Assembly (NCBI RefSeq): GCF_000503895.1
Contig: NC_022997.1
Location: 1,694,501 to 1,758,500 of the forward strand
Source of the DNA: Hyphomicrobium nitrativorans NL23
Lineage (GTDB): Bacteria; Pseudomonadota; Alphaproteobacteria; Rhizobiales; Hyphomicrobiaceae
DNA length: 64,000 nucleotides
Direction: 5' to 3'
The position numbers were made by a program, and so were the translations under genes. Positions 44,277-53,700 of this stretch are shown here, piece by piece; positions within the stretch are counted from its first letter, which is position 1, and the number at the start of each line of letters is the position of its first letter. The notes under the pieces were generated by a model. It had not been told where the DNA came from. It saw only the letters and a list, made by a program, of their open reading frames with translations, and ran no database searches.

Positions 44277-46175
44277 TTACGGGCAATTGCCGGTATCGAA
44301 CACCACCGTGCCCGTTACAGGCACCACGAGGTGGCAGAACCCCAGACCGAACGTGGCGCCAGCGTCGACCGTGTTGCCGGTTCCGCTGAACGTGACGTTC
44401 GTCCCCATGTTCCGGATTCCCGCAAAGGTGAATGTGCCCCTTAGAGCCGAGTCCGTTAGGCTGAAATCGACACCTTGGTCATCGATGAAGATTCCGTGAC
44501 CGCCGTTCTCAAAACTCATGCGAGAAACGCGCACGGTGCTTTCCCTGAAAATAGTCAGGCCGTCCCATGGAGCATTTCGCAATTCGACGTCGCTCACAGT
44601 CACATCGCTTTGCTCGCCAATACGGATGCCGCCGCTGGCGTCGACGATGTTCGTGTTCGACACAGTGAAGGTGTTGTTTCCGACGCCATATACGGCTTGC
44701 CGCCCTGTTTGGGTGATCAGACTGTTCGAGATGTCGGCTGATGCGTGCCTTGTTAGATAAATTCCATGCTCGCCAGCGTTGGTGATGGTAACGGCGTCGA
44801 TTTTCACGTTGGTCGCGCCGGAGTGAATGTAGATGCCGTCGTTGTTGCTGAATGGCACGACCGTGCCGTCGCCAACCAGGTCCACACCGGCGATGTGCGT
44901 GTTCGAAGCCGAAATCCTCAAGATTTCGTCACGGGCGCCTCTGGCAAGCGTCGGACGCGCGCCTGGCGCCGTGAAGTCCACGACGATGCCGGACGTTACG
45001 CCGCGCACCTGGATGGTCGCGCCGCCGCCCTGGAGCGTCTGATCGCCTTGAAGCGTTTGCGCGCCCACGATGTCACCCGCGCTCCCGTCCGCGATGATGA
45101 GGGAGTTTCCGCCTGCAGCGCTCGACGTGGTGGTGAGATCGCCGGTTCCGTCGACAGTGGCGACGCGGTCGAAGCGCACGCCGGTTTTGGCGTCCTCGAC
45201 GGCTTCGGTGGCGGTCCCGGCGGTTGTTGTCTGGGTTGTCGCGGTGTTGGTGACGATGTCGGTGTCGCGCTCCAGACCTTCCGACATGCGCCGCTCTTGC
45301 GCTGTGAGCGAGCGGGAGGCGACGCGCGTGCCGCTGTCGCCGAACGGAAGCCGCAGGCGTGCGCCGACTTCCACGCGGTCGTCGCGGAGTTGGTCGTGGG
45401 AGTATTCGGCTTCGAGCGTCAGGCGCGACCCGGCCCATTGGTCGATGATGTCGTCCATCCGCCACTCTGCGCGGACGCGCGGGCCGGTGACGGAGTTTGG
45501 CAGGTCCGCATGGTCGAAGTGAAACGCGCCCGCGTAGAGGCGGAGTTCGTGGCTAGGGCCTGAAAGATCCAACGGGGTCGAGAAGATCTTGGCGCCGATC
45601 TCGGCATCGAAACCGCGAAGCGCGAGTTCGTCGATCACGGTATTGGTTACGGTGGTTGTCGTGACCAATCCGATGTTGGGGCCGTTGATCTCCACTGCAT
45701 GGAACGAGGCAAGAGATGTGAAAGAGGACAACGTCTCGCTATCGTTGAGCGGAAGATAGGCGTTGGCGCGGACATCCCAGCGGTCGGAGAGGGCCTCGAT
45801 GCCGCCCGCGAGCTGGTGGAAGGCGTTGCCGAACTGGCTTTCGCGGATGTCGTAGCCGCCCCAGAACCCGACGTTCCAGCCGTTCGCCTGCATCTGGCGA
45901 TAACCGAACGCGAAGTTGCCTTCGCGCATGTCGTCCTCGAACAGCTTGCCGCGCGCTTCGCCGAACAGGACGGAGTTGTGGCTTTGTGCGAGAGGCACCC
46001 AGAGAACCGCTTCGCCGCGGCTGGTGTCGTTCGAGCCGTAGAAGCCGCCGAGTTCGAGCCACGGTGTCCATTTGGGGTCGGACAGATCCTGGGCGGCGGC
46101 AGGGGTAAGCGTCAACGTTGCGGCAACGACTGCGGCTGCCGCTCGACCAACGCGCTTGGCCGGAATGATCGGCAT
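44277..46175 (-). CDS. Inverse autotransporter-type beta-barrel with C-terminal right-handed beta-helix
   Basis: 632 residues. A signal peptide (AAAAVVAATLTLTPAAA) is followed by ~300 residues of amphipathic strands resembling the inverse autotransporter (intimin/invasin) barrel: WTPWLELGGFYGSNDTSRGEAVLWVPLAQ, FAFGYRQMQANGWNVGFWGGYD, RLYAGAFHFDH. Next comes a Thr-rich linker. The rest has the short turns of a parallel beta-helix (IRISASNTHIAGVDLVG-type, NNDGIYIHSGATNVKIDAVTITNAGEHGIYLTRHASADISNS). The barrel would sit in the outer membrane with the helix outside, as an adhesin or surface enzyme. No Ig-like repeats or LysM domain are seen. One Cys pair at the C-terminus. Confidence 0.75.
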   Translation of the reverse strand: MPIIPAKRVGRAAAAVVAATLTLTPAAAQDLSDPKWTPWLELGGFYGSNDTSRGEAVLWVPLAQSHNSVLFGEARGKLFEDDMREGNFAFGYRQMQANGWNVGFWGGYDIRESQFGNAFHQLAGGIEALSDRWDVRANAYLPLNDSETLSSFTSLASFHAVEINGPNIGLVTTTTVTNTVIDELALRGFDAEIGAKIFSTPLDLSGPSHELRLYAGAFHFDHADLPNSVTGPRVRAEWRMDDIIDQWAGSRLTLEAEYSHDQLRDDRVEVGARLRLPFGDSGTRVASRSLTAQERRMSEGLERDTDIVTNTATTQTTTAGTATEAVEDAKTGVRFDRVATVDGTGDLTTTSSAAGGNSLIIADGSAGDIVGAQTLQGDQTLQGGGATIQVRGVTSGIVVDFTAPGARPTLARGARDEILRISASNTHIAGVDLVGDGTVVPFSNNDGIYIHSGATNVKIDAVTITNAGEHGIYLTRHASADISNSLITQTGRQAVYGVGNNTFTVSNTNIVDASGGIRIGEQSDVTVSDVELRNAPWDGLTIFRESTVRVSRMSFENGGHGIFIDDQGVDFSLTDSALRGTFTFAGIRNMGTNVTFSGTGNTVDAGATFGLGFCHLVVPVTGTVVFDTGNCP

Positions 46176-46291
46176 GTCGTTTGTCCCCTCGTGCCTTCGT
46201 TGTGCGTCACGCACGGCGAATCATCACGAAGCCTACAGAAGATGCGGGTACGCGCAAAATAAAGACCGCTTACTGACGTATGTTCCCGGAG

Positions 46292-47080
46292 CTAGCGCGC
46301 GAGCAGCGGCTGGAGCGCTTTGGTGATGGCGCTGTTGCCGGCCAGGATGTTGCCGCTCTCAAGCGCGGTGTCGGCGCCGTTGATGTCGGTGACGAGGCCG
46401 CCCGCCTCGCGCACGAGCACGATTCCGGCTGCGAGATCCCAAGGCTTCAGCGCGCGTTCCCAGTAGCCGTCGTAGCGGCCGGCGGCGACGTAGGCGAGAT
46501 CGAGGGCGGCCGAGCCCGAGCGGCGCAGGCCCGCGACTTCCATCATGACGGACTGCAGTTCGGTGATGAAATGCGGATGACCTGGGCGTCCACGATGGGG
46601 AATGCCGGTCACGACGACGGCGTCGCCGAGCGACTTGCGTGCCGCGACGCGCAGGCGGCGGCGATCGTTCAGGAACGCGCCCTTGCCCTTTTCGGCAGCG
46701 AACACCTCGTCGGTCGCGGGATTGTAGACGAGGCCTGCGACGAGCACGCCTTCGCGCTCAAGGCCTATCGAAATCGCGAAGTGCGGAATGCCGTGCAGGA
46801 AGTTCGTCGTGCCGTCGAGCGGGTCGACGATCCAGCGATGGGTCTTGTCGACGCCTTCGATCAGGCCGCGCTCTTCCATCAGGAAGCTGTAGCCCGGCCG
46901 GGCCTTGGACAACTCGTTGAAGATGATCTCTTCGGCCCGATGGTCGGCGGCGGAGACGAAGTTGCCCGGTCCCTTCACGGAGACCTGAAGCTGCTCCACC
47001 TCGCCGAAATCGCGCGCGAGCGAGCGGCCCGCCTTGCGTGCGGCGGCCATCATCACGTTCATCAGGGCAGAAGCGGCCAT
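46292..47080 (-). CDS. suhB: Inositol monophosphatase family protein (SuhB-like)
   Basis: 262 residues. Metal-binding motifs: DHRAEEIIF, EERG, DPLDGTTNFLHG and WERALKPWDLAAG. Removes phosphate from inositol 1-phosphate in vitro; in E. coli SuhB also takes part in ribosomal RNA transcription. Single gene with a 163-base gap upstream. Confidence 0.92.
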   Translation of the reverse strand: MAASALMNVMMAAARKAGRSLARDFGEVEQLQVSVKGPGNFVSAADHRAEEIIFNELSKARPGYSFLMEERGLIEGVDKTHRWIVDPLDGTTNFLHGIPHFAISIGLEREGVLVAGLVYNPATDEVFAAEKGKGAFLNDRRRLRVAARKSLGDAVVVTGIPHRGRPGHPHFITELQSVMMEVAGLRRSGSAALDLAYVAAGRYDGYWERALKPWDLAAGIVLVREAGGLVTDINGADTALESGNILAGNSAITKALQPLLAR

Positions 47081-47243
47081 AAGCGGGTGCGATGTCCGAA
47101 CAGGGTTGAAAAGGATCGAGGATCGACGAGGCGCAAGCAGGGCGGCGCCCCTGGCGAGGCTCTAAGGGTTCCGCCGGGAAGGTCAACCCCTTTCAGCCTT
47201 TTCGCTGTGTCCGGTGTCGTTCCGCCGCTCTGCGCAGGATGCG

Positions 47244-48245
47244 TCAGGGCATGATCTGCTTGCGCGTTTGCCAATCTTCGGCGGCTTTTTCGGCTTCCGT
47301 GCGCTCGTCTTCCGAGAGAGCTGCGACGAACTGGTCGAGCCTTTCGTCCTCGACGCCGGCGGCCTTGGCGATCAGCCGCCATTTGGCGGCCTGGACGGCG
47401 CTTGCATCGACGCCGGCTCCTTCCGCGTACACATGGCCCAGCCGGTTCTGCGCGCCTGCCACGCCTTTTTCGGCGGCGGACGAGAGGTACTTTACGGCCT
47501 TCGCCTCGTCGGCTTTGAGGCCGCGCCCCTGGAGAAGCATGACGGCGTAGTCGTACTCGGCGGCGGGCAGGCCCTGCTCGGCGGCGCGGGCGCTCCAGCG
47601 GGCAGCCTCCAGGCCGTCGTGGGGCACGCCGCGTCCGTCGATGTAGAGCACGGCGAGGTCGTACTGAGCGGCGGCAATGCCGCGCTCTGCGGCGTACTGG
47701 ATGTGCTGGGCCGCGCGATGCGGGTTTTCGGGTTTGCCGGTGCCCCGGAGGAACATGAGACCCAGATTGTAATTCGCGAGCGGATCGCCGGTGATCGCGG
47801 CTTTTTCGAACATTTCCGCCGCCAGTCCCATGTCCTTGTCGACGCCGCGTCCCTCGGCCAGCATGGTGCCGAGCGCCAGCATGGCCTGGACGTCGCCGAG
47901 TTCTGCGCCGCGCGCGTACCACCGGGCGGCGACGCTCTCGTCGCGCGCGATGCCGAGGCCGTCGGCGTAGATCCGGCCGATCAGCGTGTGTGCCTGTGGG
48001 TCGTTGCGCGCCGCGGCTTCCTCCGCAAGCTTGAGCGCGGTGAGATACTTGCCCTGGTCGAAGGCCGCATAGGCGGCGTCGTCCTCCGGCAGAGCGTCCG
48101 GCGTGCTCTGAAGCTTAGGGGAGGGCGCTTGGCTTGTGCCCCATGAAAAGGGCAGCGGCGGGAGCATGCCGCTGATGGCGAGCCCGCCCACCACGCCGAA
48201 CACGAGACCAACGCAACCCAGAAGGATGAAATGACCTGTCTTCAC
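47244..48245 (-). CDS. Sel1-repeat (TPR-like) membrane-anchored protein
   Basis: 333 residues. An N-terminal membrane anchor (FILLGCVGLVFGVVGGLAI) is followed by at least six Sel1-type repeats of about 36 residues, each with the A-x-x-x-L-G-x-x-Y/M-x-x-G-x-G-V pattern (AHTLIGRIYADGLGIA, AMLALGTMLAEGRGVD, ANYNLGLMFLRGTGK, AQYDLAVLYIDGRGVP and so on). Such proteins scaffold other proteins, usually in the periplasm. Preceded by a strong nested hairpin at 48268-48314. Confidence 0.88.
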   Translation of the reverse strand: MKTGHFILLGCVGLVFGVVGGLAISGMLPPLPFSWGTSQAPSPKLQSTPDALPEDDAAYAAFDQGKYLTALKLAEEAAARNDPQAHTLIGRIYADGLGIARDESVAARWYARGAELGDVQAMLALGTMLAEGRGVDKDMGLAAEMFEKAAITGDPLANYNLGLMFLRGTGKPENPHRAAQHIQYAAERGIAAAQYDLAVLYIDGRGVPHDGLEAARWSARAAEQGLPAAEYDYAVMLLQGRGLKADEAKAVKYLSSAAEKGVAGAQNRLGHVYAEGAGVDASAVQAAKWRLIAKAAGVEDERLDQFVAALSEDERTEAEKAAEDWQTRKQIMP

Positions 48246-48267
48246 GCTCTATCATCTTTCATGAGAT

Positions 48268-48314
48268 CGATGGTTCACGCTTCAGGCCCTGTCAGCCTGA
48301 TGCCTGAACCATCG
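48268..48314. other. Nested hairpin between ThiE-like and Sel1 genes
   Basis: CGATGGTTCA (48268-48277) pairs with TGAACCATCG (48305-48314), and inside it TCAGGC (48282-48287) pairs with GCCTGA (48295-48300). It lies after the stop of the ThiE-like gene and 23 bases before the Sel1 start on the same strand. There is no T-run on the minus strand, so it may be an mRNA structure or a Rho-aided terminator. Confidence 0.5.
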
Positions 48315-48316
48315 GT

Positions 48317-48973
48317 CTAGGCGGCATCGGCTTCGAGCCGGATGGCGGCGACCGCGGACCTGGCCCAGTCCTCGATTGCATCCGGCGCAAGTCCAGCGGG
48401 CAGGTGGAGGGCGATGAAATCGGCCCCGCTTTGGGCGAGGCGGGCCGTTTGCTCCGCCGGCCCGGGCGCGAACGCGACGGCCGGTACGACGAACACGTCC
48501 GACCACCATGCGATGAGATCCGCTTGGGCGTCGAGAGCGGTCTCCTCGGTGGATGCGAGCGTAAAGGCGACATAATCGGCGCCGGCCTCGCCGAGCGTCA
48601 TGGCATCGTGACGCGAGGTGCCGGCTTCGACGCCGACGATGCTGCGGGCGCCGAGTTCTCCGCGCGCGATGCCATAAGCGGTTTCGATGTCCGGACGCCA
48701 TGTGAGATGCACGCCGTCTGCGTCGACATCGCGGGCCGTTGCAACATCGTCCACCAGGAGGGCTGCGCAATCGCGCTTCTGCGCCAGCTCGACGAGTGGG
48801 CGCGCGTCGTCTGCGGCGATGCCGGACGCACCGCTCGGGGGCATCAGCACGAGGGTGACGGCCGCTGTCGTCTCCAACGCGGCGGCCACGATGGCGCACC
48901 ACTCGGGATCGCTGCGCGTTTCCGCGACGAGGCACAGCTTGGTGCGGGGTTTCACGGGGGCTTTGTCGGTCAT
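48317..48973 (-). CDS. Thiamine phosphate synthase-like protein, degenerate
   Basis: 218 residues. The TIM-barrel layout and the family stretch CAALLVDDVATARDVDADGVHLTW match ThiE. However, the usual phosphate-binding sequences (G-V-S-T-H-S/T and G-P-x-F-x-T-x-T-K) are replaced by GVEAGTSRHDA and VAFTLASTEE. ThiE joins the pyrimidine and thiazole parts of thiamine; this copy probably has lost that activity or acts on something else. No thiamine-pyrophosphate riboswitch was seen upstream. The start at 48973 is preferred to 49075. Confidence 0.72.
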   Translation of the reverse strand: MTDKAPVKPRTKLCLVAETRSDPEWCAIVAAALETTAAVTLVLMPPSGASGIAADDARPLVELAQKRDCAALLVDDVATARDVDADGVHLTWRPDIETAYGIARGELGARSIVGVEAGTSRHDAMTLGEAGADYVAFTLASTEETALDAQADLIAWWSDVFVVPAVAFAPGPAEQTARLAQSGADFIALHLPAGLAPDAIEDWARSAVAAIRLEADAA

Positions 48974-49440
48974 GTCCGTCGATGGCTTTCCGGTCGCGGA
49001 GGCGGGATTGGCGTTGGCCGCGAGCCTATCCGTCCCAAAGCTGGCGGAAAAGAGACACCGCGGGCCATTGTGCAACGTTAGTGAGAAAGCCGCAGGGGCC
49101 GGTTCCTGCGACCTAGGCCCGGGAAGGCTTTCCCGTTATCGTCGAGCCCGAGCGATTCGTCCGGAAAGTGTTGATTCCGGAGACAGTTGGCTCCCCTCAG
49201 GCCCGTTCCCTCCGGATGTGAGATGCAACGGCTGCCGTTTCTCGTTCGATGTCGCTTTTCGACGGGGCGGGGGAGCGCACGACATTGGGTGTCTTGAGAA
49301 AATGGGTCGGCGGCACGAAATGGCCACGCTTGTGCCTGCATTTGTGCAAACCGCTAGAGCCAGGACTTCACGCCGCCCGGACTTGAAGAGACCGACTTGA
49401 AACGAAGGGTGCCGCGTCCCCGTTAGACGGAGCCGAATTG
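48974..49440. other. 467-base region without a recognised gene
   Basis: Divergent gap between the ThiE-like gene and the L,D-transpeptidase gene, so it carries both promoters. Open frames in it are short, Arg/Pro-rich and without family features. No riboswitch or strong terminator was recognised. Confidence 0.4.
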
Positions 49441-51765
49441 ATGCTCAGAACCGTTTCCCTGCCCGCTGCCGTGCTTGCCGCCGTTCTTACGCTTCCCGCG
49501 TCGGGCGCGTGGGCGGACCCCGTGCCGGATCGGGCAGCTCCCGCAGCGAAGGCGGCGACGGCGGATGCCGCGCGGCGTGAGGCGGACGAGGAGCATCGGA
49601 AGCGGGCGCAGGCGATGACGCGTGCGGCCATCGAAGCTCAGAAACGGGCGCTCGATGCGTTGGCTGCGAGCGAGCAGAAGACGGCCCCGAAAACCGAGGC
49701 GGCTGCCGCTGCGGCAAAGCCTGCTTCCAAAGATACGGCCGTGAAAGACAGCGCTTCGAAAGAGAGCGCATCCGAGGCGCGTGCTGCGGCGTCGGGCGCG
49801 CCCGACAGGGCTCAGACCGATGCTGTCGTGGACGAGATTGCCGAGCGTCATCGCAACGAGGCCGAGGCGGCCGAACAGGATATCGCCTCTCCCGAGGCTC
49901 CGCCCGCCAGCGCGCCAGCACAAACCGCATCCGAAGAAGCGAAGACCGAGGACACCCCTGAGGTTGCCGCCGTCGATGCCGTCGAGCAGCCTGCGACTGA
50001 GGTCGCGACGCCTGCGCCGGTGCGCGCCGATCCCGTCGTCGAGATCGTGCGCACCTGGCTTGCCGATGCGTCCAGCAAGGTGACGGCGGATAAAGCGGAC
50101 CTGGATGCCGTGACGGCATTCTACGGCGCGCGGACGGAGGCGCCTCTGTGGGTCGATGCCAAGGGCTTTACGGCGAAGGGTAAAACCGCGCTCAACGAAT
50201 TGAACAAGGCTGCCGAGTGGGGGCTTTCGCCGGATGCGTTCGCGCTGCCGCGGTTCAACGTTTCCGAGCCGTCTCCGGGTGCGCTCGCGGAAGCGGAAGC
50301 CCGTCTCAGCCTCGAACTCTTGAAGTACGCGCGGCACGCCCGCGGCGGGCGCATCACGCCCTCGTCGGTGAGCATGCTGCTCGACGTCACGCCGCCGGTG
50401 CGAGATCCGAACACGGTCATCGCGGAGCTGGCGAAGAGCGACGCGCCCGACCGTTATCTGAAGGGGCTGCATCCGCAGCATGAAGGCTTCAAGCTGCTGC
50501 ATAAGGCGCTGCTGAAGGCGCGCGGTCCGTCGAAAGCGGATGTCGAAGTCGATCCTGCGCTGCTGATCCGGCTGCCGGAGCGCCCCGGCGTGCTGAGGCT
50601 CGGCAGCGACGATCCTGAGATCGTGCAGCTTCGCAAGCGGCTCAAGGTGCCTGCGGAAGCCGGTGCCTCGGAGACGATGTTCGACGAGGAGCTCGAAATC
50701 GCGCTCAAGGCGTTCCAGGTGGAACAGCAGATCTCGGTGGACGGCCTCTTGGGCAACGGCACGCGGCGCGCGCTCAATCGCGAGGTGGACGGGCAGCGCG
50801 GCCCCGATCCCGGACGCATGGTCCAACTCATCGAGCTTAACATGGAGCGCTGGCGGTGGCTGCCGGAGGACCTCGGCGACGTGCACGTCTGGAACAATAT
50901 CCCTGAGTACGTCACGCGCGTTTACAAGGGCGACGAGGTGATCTTCAGGGAGAAGATCATTGTCGGCAAGCCGAACACTGCGACGCCGGTGTTCTCGGCC
51001 GACATGGACTTCGTGGGCTTCAATCCGACGTGGGGCATGCCGAACGGCATCAAGCAGCGCGAGCTTGCGCCGCGGCTTCGGCGCGCGGCCGAGAGCGGCG
51101 GCGGCTTCCTGTTTTTCAGCTCGGGGCCTTCGCCCTCGGATGTGATCCGTGCCTATGGCCTCAACGTTTTCCAGAACGGGCGGCAGATCAATCCGGATAG
51201 CGTCGATTGGAGCCGGGCCAACGTGCAGAACTTCAGCTTCGTGCAGCCGCCGGGGCCGAAGAACCCGCTCGGCCAGGTGAAGTTCATCTACCGCAACAAG
51301 CACGACGTCTACATGCACGACACGATCGAGCCGGGCCTGTTCTCAAGCTCGAACCGCGCGCTTTCGAACGGCTGCATCCGTGTGCAGAACCCGATGGAGT
51401 TCGCGGCCATTATGCTGCGTGAGGGCAACGGGCTGGATGAGGGCGGTGTGCAGCGGGCCATTCGTGGCGGCGGGGAGATCCGTCATACGAACCGTATTCC
51501 GGTGCACATGGTCTACTTCACCGCGCAGGCAGACGAAAACGGAAAGGTGTCGACGTTCTCCGACGTGTACGGCCTCGACGGGCGCATCTCGTCGGCGCTG
51601 CTTGGCCGTGCGCTTCCGCGCGATCCGGCAAGCGTTGAGACGGCTTCGACGGAGCCCGTGCAGCAGCGGCCGCGCGCGGGACAGAAGGGTGTCAGCAAGT
51701 CGTCGTCGAAGTACAAGGCGCCGCAGACGCTCTCCGACGCGATTACGGGCTTCTGGCTGAACTGA
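49441..51765 (+). CDS. L,D-transpeptidase, YcbB-like, with peptidoglycan-binding domain
   Basis: 774 residues. A signal peptide (LPAAVLAAVLTLPASGAWA) is followed by a ~170-residue Ala/Glu/Lys-rich disordered region, a helical domain typical of YcbB-type enzymes (about residues 200-380), a peptidoglycan-binding repeat (PEIVQLRKRLKVP...GLLGNGTRRALNRE, ~385-450) and the YkuD catalytic domain. The catalytic Cys is in ALSNGCIRVQNP, around residue 645, after MHDTIEP. Forms 3-3 crosslinks in the periplasmic cell wall. The SNGC variant replaces the more common SHGC. A strong terminator follows. Confidence 0.92.
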   Translation: MLRTVSLPAAVLAAVLTLPASGAWADPVPDRAAPAAKAATADAARREADEEHRKRAQAMTRAAIEAQKRALDALAASEQKTAPKTEAAAAAAKPASKDTAVKDSASKESASEARAAASGAPDRAQTDAVVDEIAERHRNEAEAAEQDIASPEAPPASAPAQTASEEAKTEDTPEVAAVDAVEQPATEVATPAPVRADPVVEIVRTWLADASSKVTADKADLDAVTAFYGARTEAPLWVDAKGFTAKGKTALNELNKAAEWGLSPDAFALPRFNVSEPSPGALAEAEARLSLELLKYARHARGGRITPSSVSMLLDVTPPVRDPNTVIAELAKSDAPDRYLKGLHPQHEGFKLLHKALLKARGPSKADVEVDPALLIRLPERPGVLRLGSDDPEIVQLRKRLKVPAEAGASETMFDEELEIALKAFQVEQQISVDGLLGNGTRRALNREVDGQRGPDPGRMVQLIELNMERWRWLPEDLGDVHVWNNIPEYVTRVYKGDEVIFREKIIVGKPNTATPVFSADMDFVGFNPTWGMPNGIKQRELAPRLRRAAESGGGFLFFSSGPSPSDVIRAYGLNVFQNGRQINPDSVDWSRANVQNFSFVQPPGPKNPLGQVKFIYRNKHDVYMHDTIEPGLFSSSNRALSNGCIRVQNPMEFAAIMLREGNGLDEGGVQRAIRGGGEIRHTNRIPVHMVYFTAQADENGKVSTFSDVYGLDGRISSALLGRALPRDPASVETASTEPVQQRPRAGQKGVSKSSSKYKAPQTLSDAITGFWLN

Positions 51766-51798
51766 GGCTGTCCGTCACATTCGTGGCGTGGGAAAAGG

Positions 51799-51832
51799 AA
51801 ACGGAGGCGATCTCGCGATCGCCTCCGTTTTT
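51799..51832. terminator. Bidirectional terminator hairpin
   Basis: AACGGAGGCGATC-TC-GCGATCGCCTCCGTTTTT lies between the convergent L,D-transpeptidase and aldolase genes. Confidence 0.88.
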
Positions 51833-51862
51833 CGTTTCGGTGGAGTGTTCGGAAGCTCGGCC

Positions 51863-52897
51863 TCAGGCGGCCTGTTCGAGCTTGTCGTCCCACTTGCCGA
51901 GGGCAGCGAGGCTGTTCATGCGCGCGCGGTGTGCGAAGGCGCGTTGGCCGGCGGCGACGTTCTCCGATTTGCCGCCCCACGCCTTGAGGGCTGCGGCCTG
52001 AAGCGCGCGGCCGTACGAGAAGGTGAGTGCCCAGGGAAGGTTGCCCGCAGCATTCATCAGCGAGAGGTGCTTGGTGGCAAGTTCGTCCGACTGGCCGCCC
52101 GAGAGGAAGGCGATGCCGGGCACGGCGGACGGCACCGTGGACTTGAGGCAGCGGATCGTTTTCTCGGCGACTTCTTCCGGCGAGGACTGGTGCGCGCTCT
52201 TCTGGCCAGCGATGACCATGTTGGGCTTCAGCACCATGCCTTCGAGCGACACGCGGGCGTCATACAGCTCGCGGAACACGGTGCGCAGTGTCCACTCGGT
52301 GACGCGGTAGCATTCGTCGATGTCGTGGCCGGCGTGTGCGCCGTCCATGAGGACTTCAGGTTCCACGATGGGGACGATGTTCGCTTCCTGGCAGAGCGCG
52401 GCGTAGCGGGCGAGAGCGTGGGCATTGGCCTTGATGCAGCCCCAGCTCGGCAGGCCATCCGCGATGGTGATGACGGCGCGCCATTTCGCGAAGCGTGCGC
52501 CGAGGTCGTAATACTCGGCAAGGCGTTCGCGCAGACCGTCGAGGCCTTCGGTGACGGTTTCGATTTTGGACGTCGGGCCTGCAAGCGGCTTGGCGCCGGT
52601 GTCGACCTTGATGCCGGGGATCGCGCCCGCGGCTTTCATGATCTCGACGAGGGTGGTGCCGTCCTTTGCCTTCTGGCGGATCGTCTCGTCGTAGAGGATG
52701 ACGCCGGAGACGTAGTTCTTCATGGCGTCGGTGGAGCGGAACAGCATTTCGCGGTAGTCGCGGCGCAGATCCTCGGTGGAGGCGGCGCCGATGCTGTCGA
52801 ACCGCTTCTTGATGGTCGCGGTGCTTTCGTCGGCTGCGAGGATGCCCTTGCCGGGTGCGACCATTGCCTGGGCGATGTCTTCGAGCTTTTCGGTCAT
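51863..52897 (-). CDS. fbaB: Fructose-bisphosphate aldolase, class I
   Basis: 344 residues. Starts with LEDIAQAMVAPGKGILAADESTATIKKRF, the class I signature. Schiff-base Lys is in GMVLKPNMVI, and GIAFLSGGQSDELATKHLSLMN forms the phosphate site. Metal-independent cleavage of fructose 1,6-bisphosphate in glycolysis/gluconeogenesis. It is of the eukaryote-like class I type found in some alphaproteobacteria. The symbol refers to the class; naming varies. Confidence 0.94.
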   Translation of the reverse strand: MTEKLEDIAQAMVAPGKGILAADESTATIKKRFDSIGAASTEDLRRDYREMLFRSTDAMKNYVSGVILYDETIRQKAKDGTTLVEIMKAAGAIPGIKVDTGAKPLAGPTSKIETVTEGLDGLRERLAEYYDLGARFAKWRAVITIADGLPSWGCIKANAHALARYAALCQEANIVPIVEPEVLMDGAHAGHDIDECYRVTEWTLRTVFRELYDARVSLEGMVLKPNMVIAGQKSAHQSSPEEVAEKTIRCLKSTVPSAVPGIAFLSGGQSDELATKHLSLMNAAGNLPWALTFSYGRALQAAALKAWGGKSENVAAGQRAFAHRARMNSLAALGKWDDKLEQAA

Positions 52898-52950
52898 GGG
52901 CCTCTCGTCCTCGTGTTCTATTTATCGGGGGGATTGGTCCGAGCCTCGGC

Positions 52951-53700
52951 TCACGCAGCCGTCAGTTTGCTCAGGACCTCTTCAGAAACTTCGAAGTTGG
53001 CAAAAACGTTCTGTACGTCGTCGTCGTCTTCCAGCGCGGCGATCAGCTTCATGATGGCTTGCGCGTTGTCCTCGTCGACGTCGGTCGTGAGGTTCGGTTT
53101 CCAAACGGCTTTGACGCTTTGCGGTTCGCCGAGCTTTTCTTCAAGGGCGGCGGCGATGGTGCCGAGGCTATCGAACGAGCACGTCACGAGATGGCCGGTG
53201 TCGTCGGAGACGGCGTCGTCAGCGCCAGCTTCGATTGCGGCTTCGAGCACCGTATCGGCCGAGCCTGCGTCCGGCTTGAAGCGGATCTCGCCCACGTGCT
53301 GGAACATATGCGCCACCGAGCCCGTTGCGGCGAGATTTCCGCCGTGCTTCGTGAACACGGCGCGCACCGCGCCGCCGGTGCGGTTGCGGTTATCTGTCAG
53401 GGCTTCGGCGATGACGGCGACGCCGCCTGCGGCGTAGCCTTCGTAGCGGATCTCTTCGTAGGTTTCAGTATCGCCGCCGACCGCTTTCTTGATGGCGCGC
53501 TCGATGTTGTCTTTCGGCATGTTTTCGGCGCGTGCGGCCTGGACGGCGAGTCGGAGCCGGGGGTTCTTGTCCGGGTCGGGCATTCCGGATTTGGCCGCGA
53601 CCGTGATCTCTCGCGCCAGTTTGGCGAACATCTTGGCGCGGGCCGCGTCTTTGCGGCCCTTCTTGTGCATGATGTTCTTAAACGCTGAATGTCCGGCCAT
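52951..53700 (-). CDS. yebC: YebC/PmpR family DNA-binding regulatory protein
   Basis: 249 residues, starting [23 protein letters not shown], the family's invariant N-terminus, followed by [13 protein letters not shown] and [16 protein letters not shown]. Members act as regulators, and more recently have been linked to relief of ribosome stalling. In many alphaproteobacteria it lies upstream of ruvC; here several genes intervene. The start at 53700 is fixed by the family N-terminus. Confidence 0.95.
   Translation of the reverse strand: MAGHSAFKNIMHKKGRKDAARAKMFAKLAREITVAAKSGMPDPDKNPRLRLAVQAARAENMPKDNIERAIKKAVGGDTETYEEIRYEGYAAGGVAVIAEALTDNRNRTGGAVRAVFTKHGGNLAATGSVAHMFQHVGEIRFKPDAGSADTVLEAAIEAGADDAVSDDTGHLVTCSFDSLGTIAAALEEKLGEPQSVKAVWKPNLTTDVDEDNAQAIMKLIAALEDDDDVQNVFANFEVSEEVLSKLTAA

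Noticed and set aside
48974-49440. Possible thiamine-pyrophosphate riboswitch upstream of the ThiE-like gene
   Set aside because: The conserved CTGAGA and ACCTGATC elements were not found on the minus strand.
49423-51318. Minus-strand 631-codon open frame opposite the L,D-transpeptidase gene
   Set aside because: His/Arg-rich shadow translation; the plus strand carries clear catalytic motifs.
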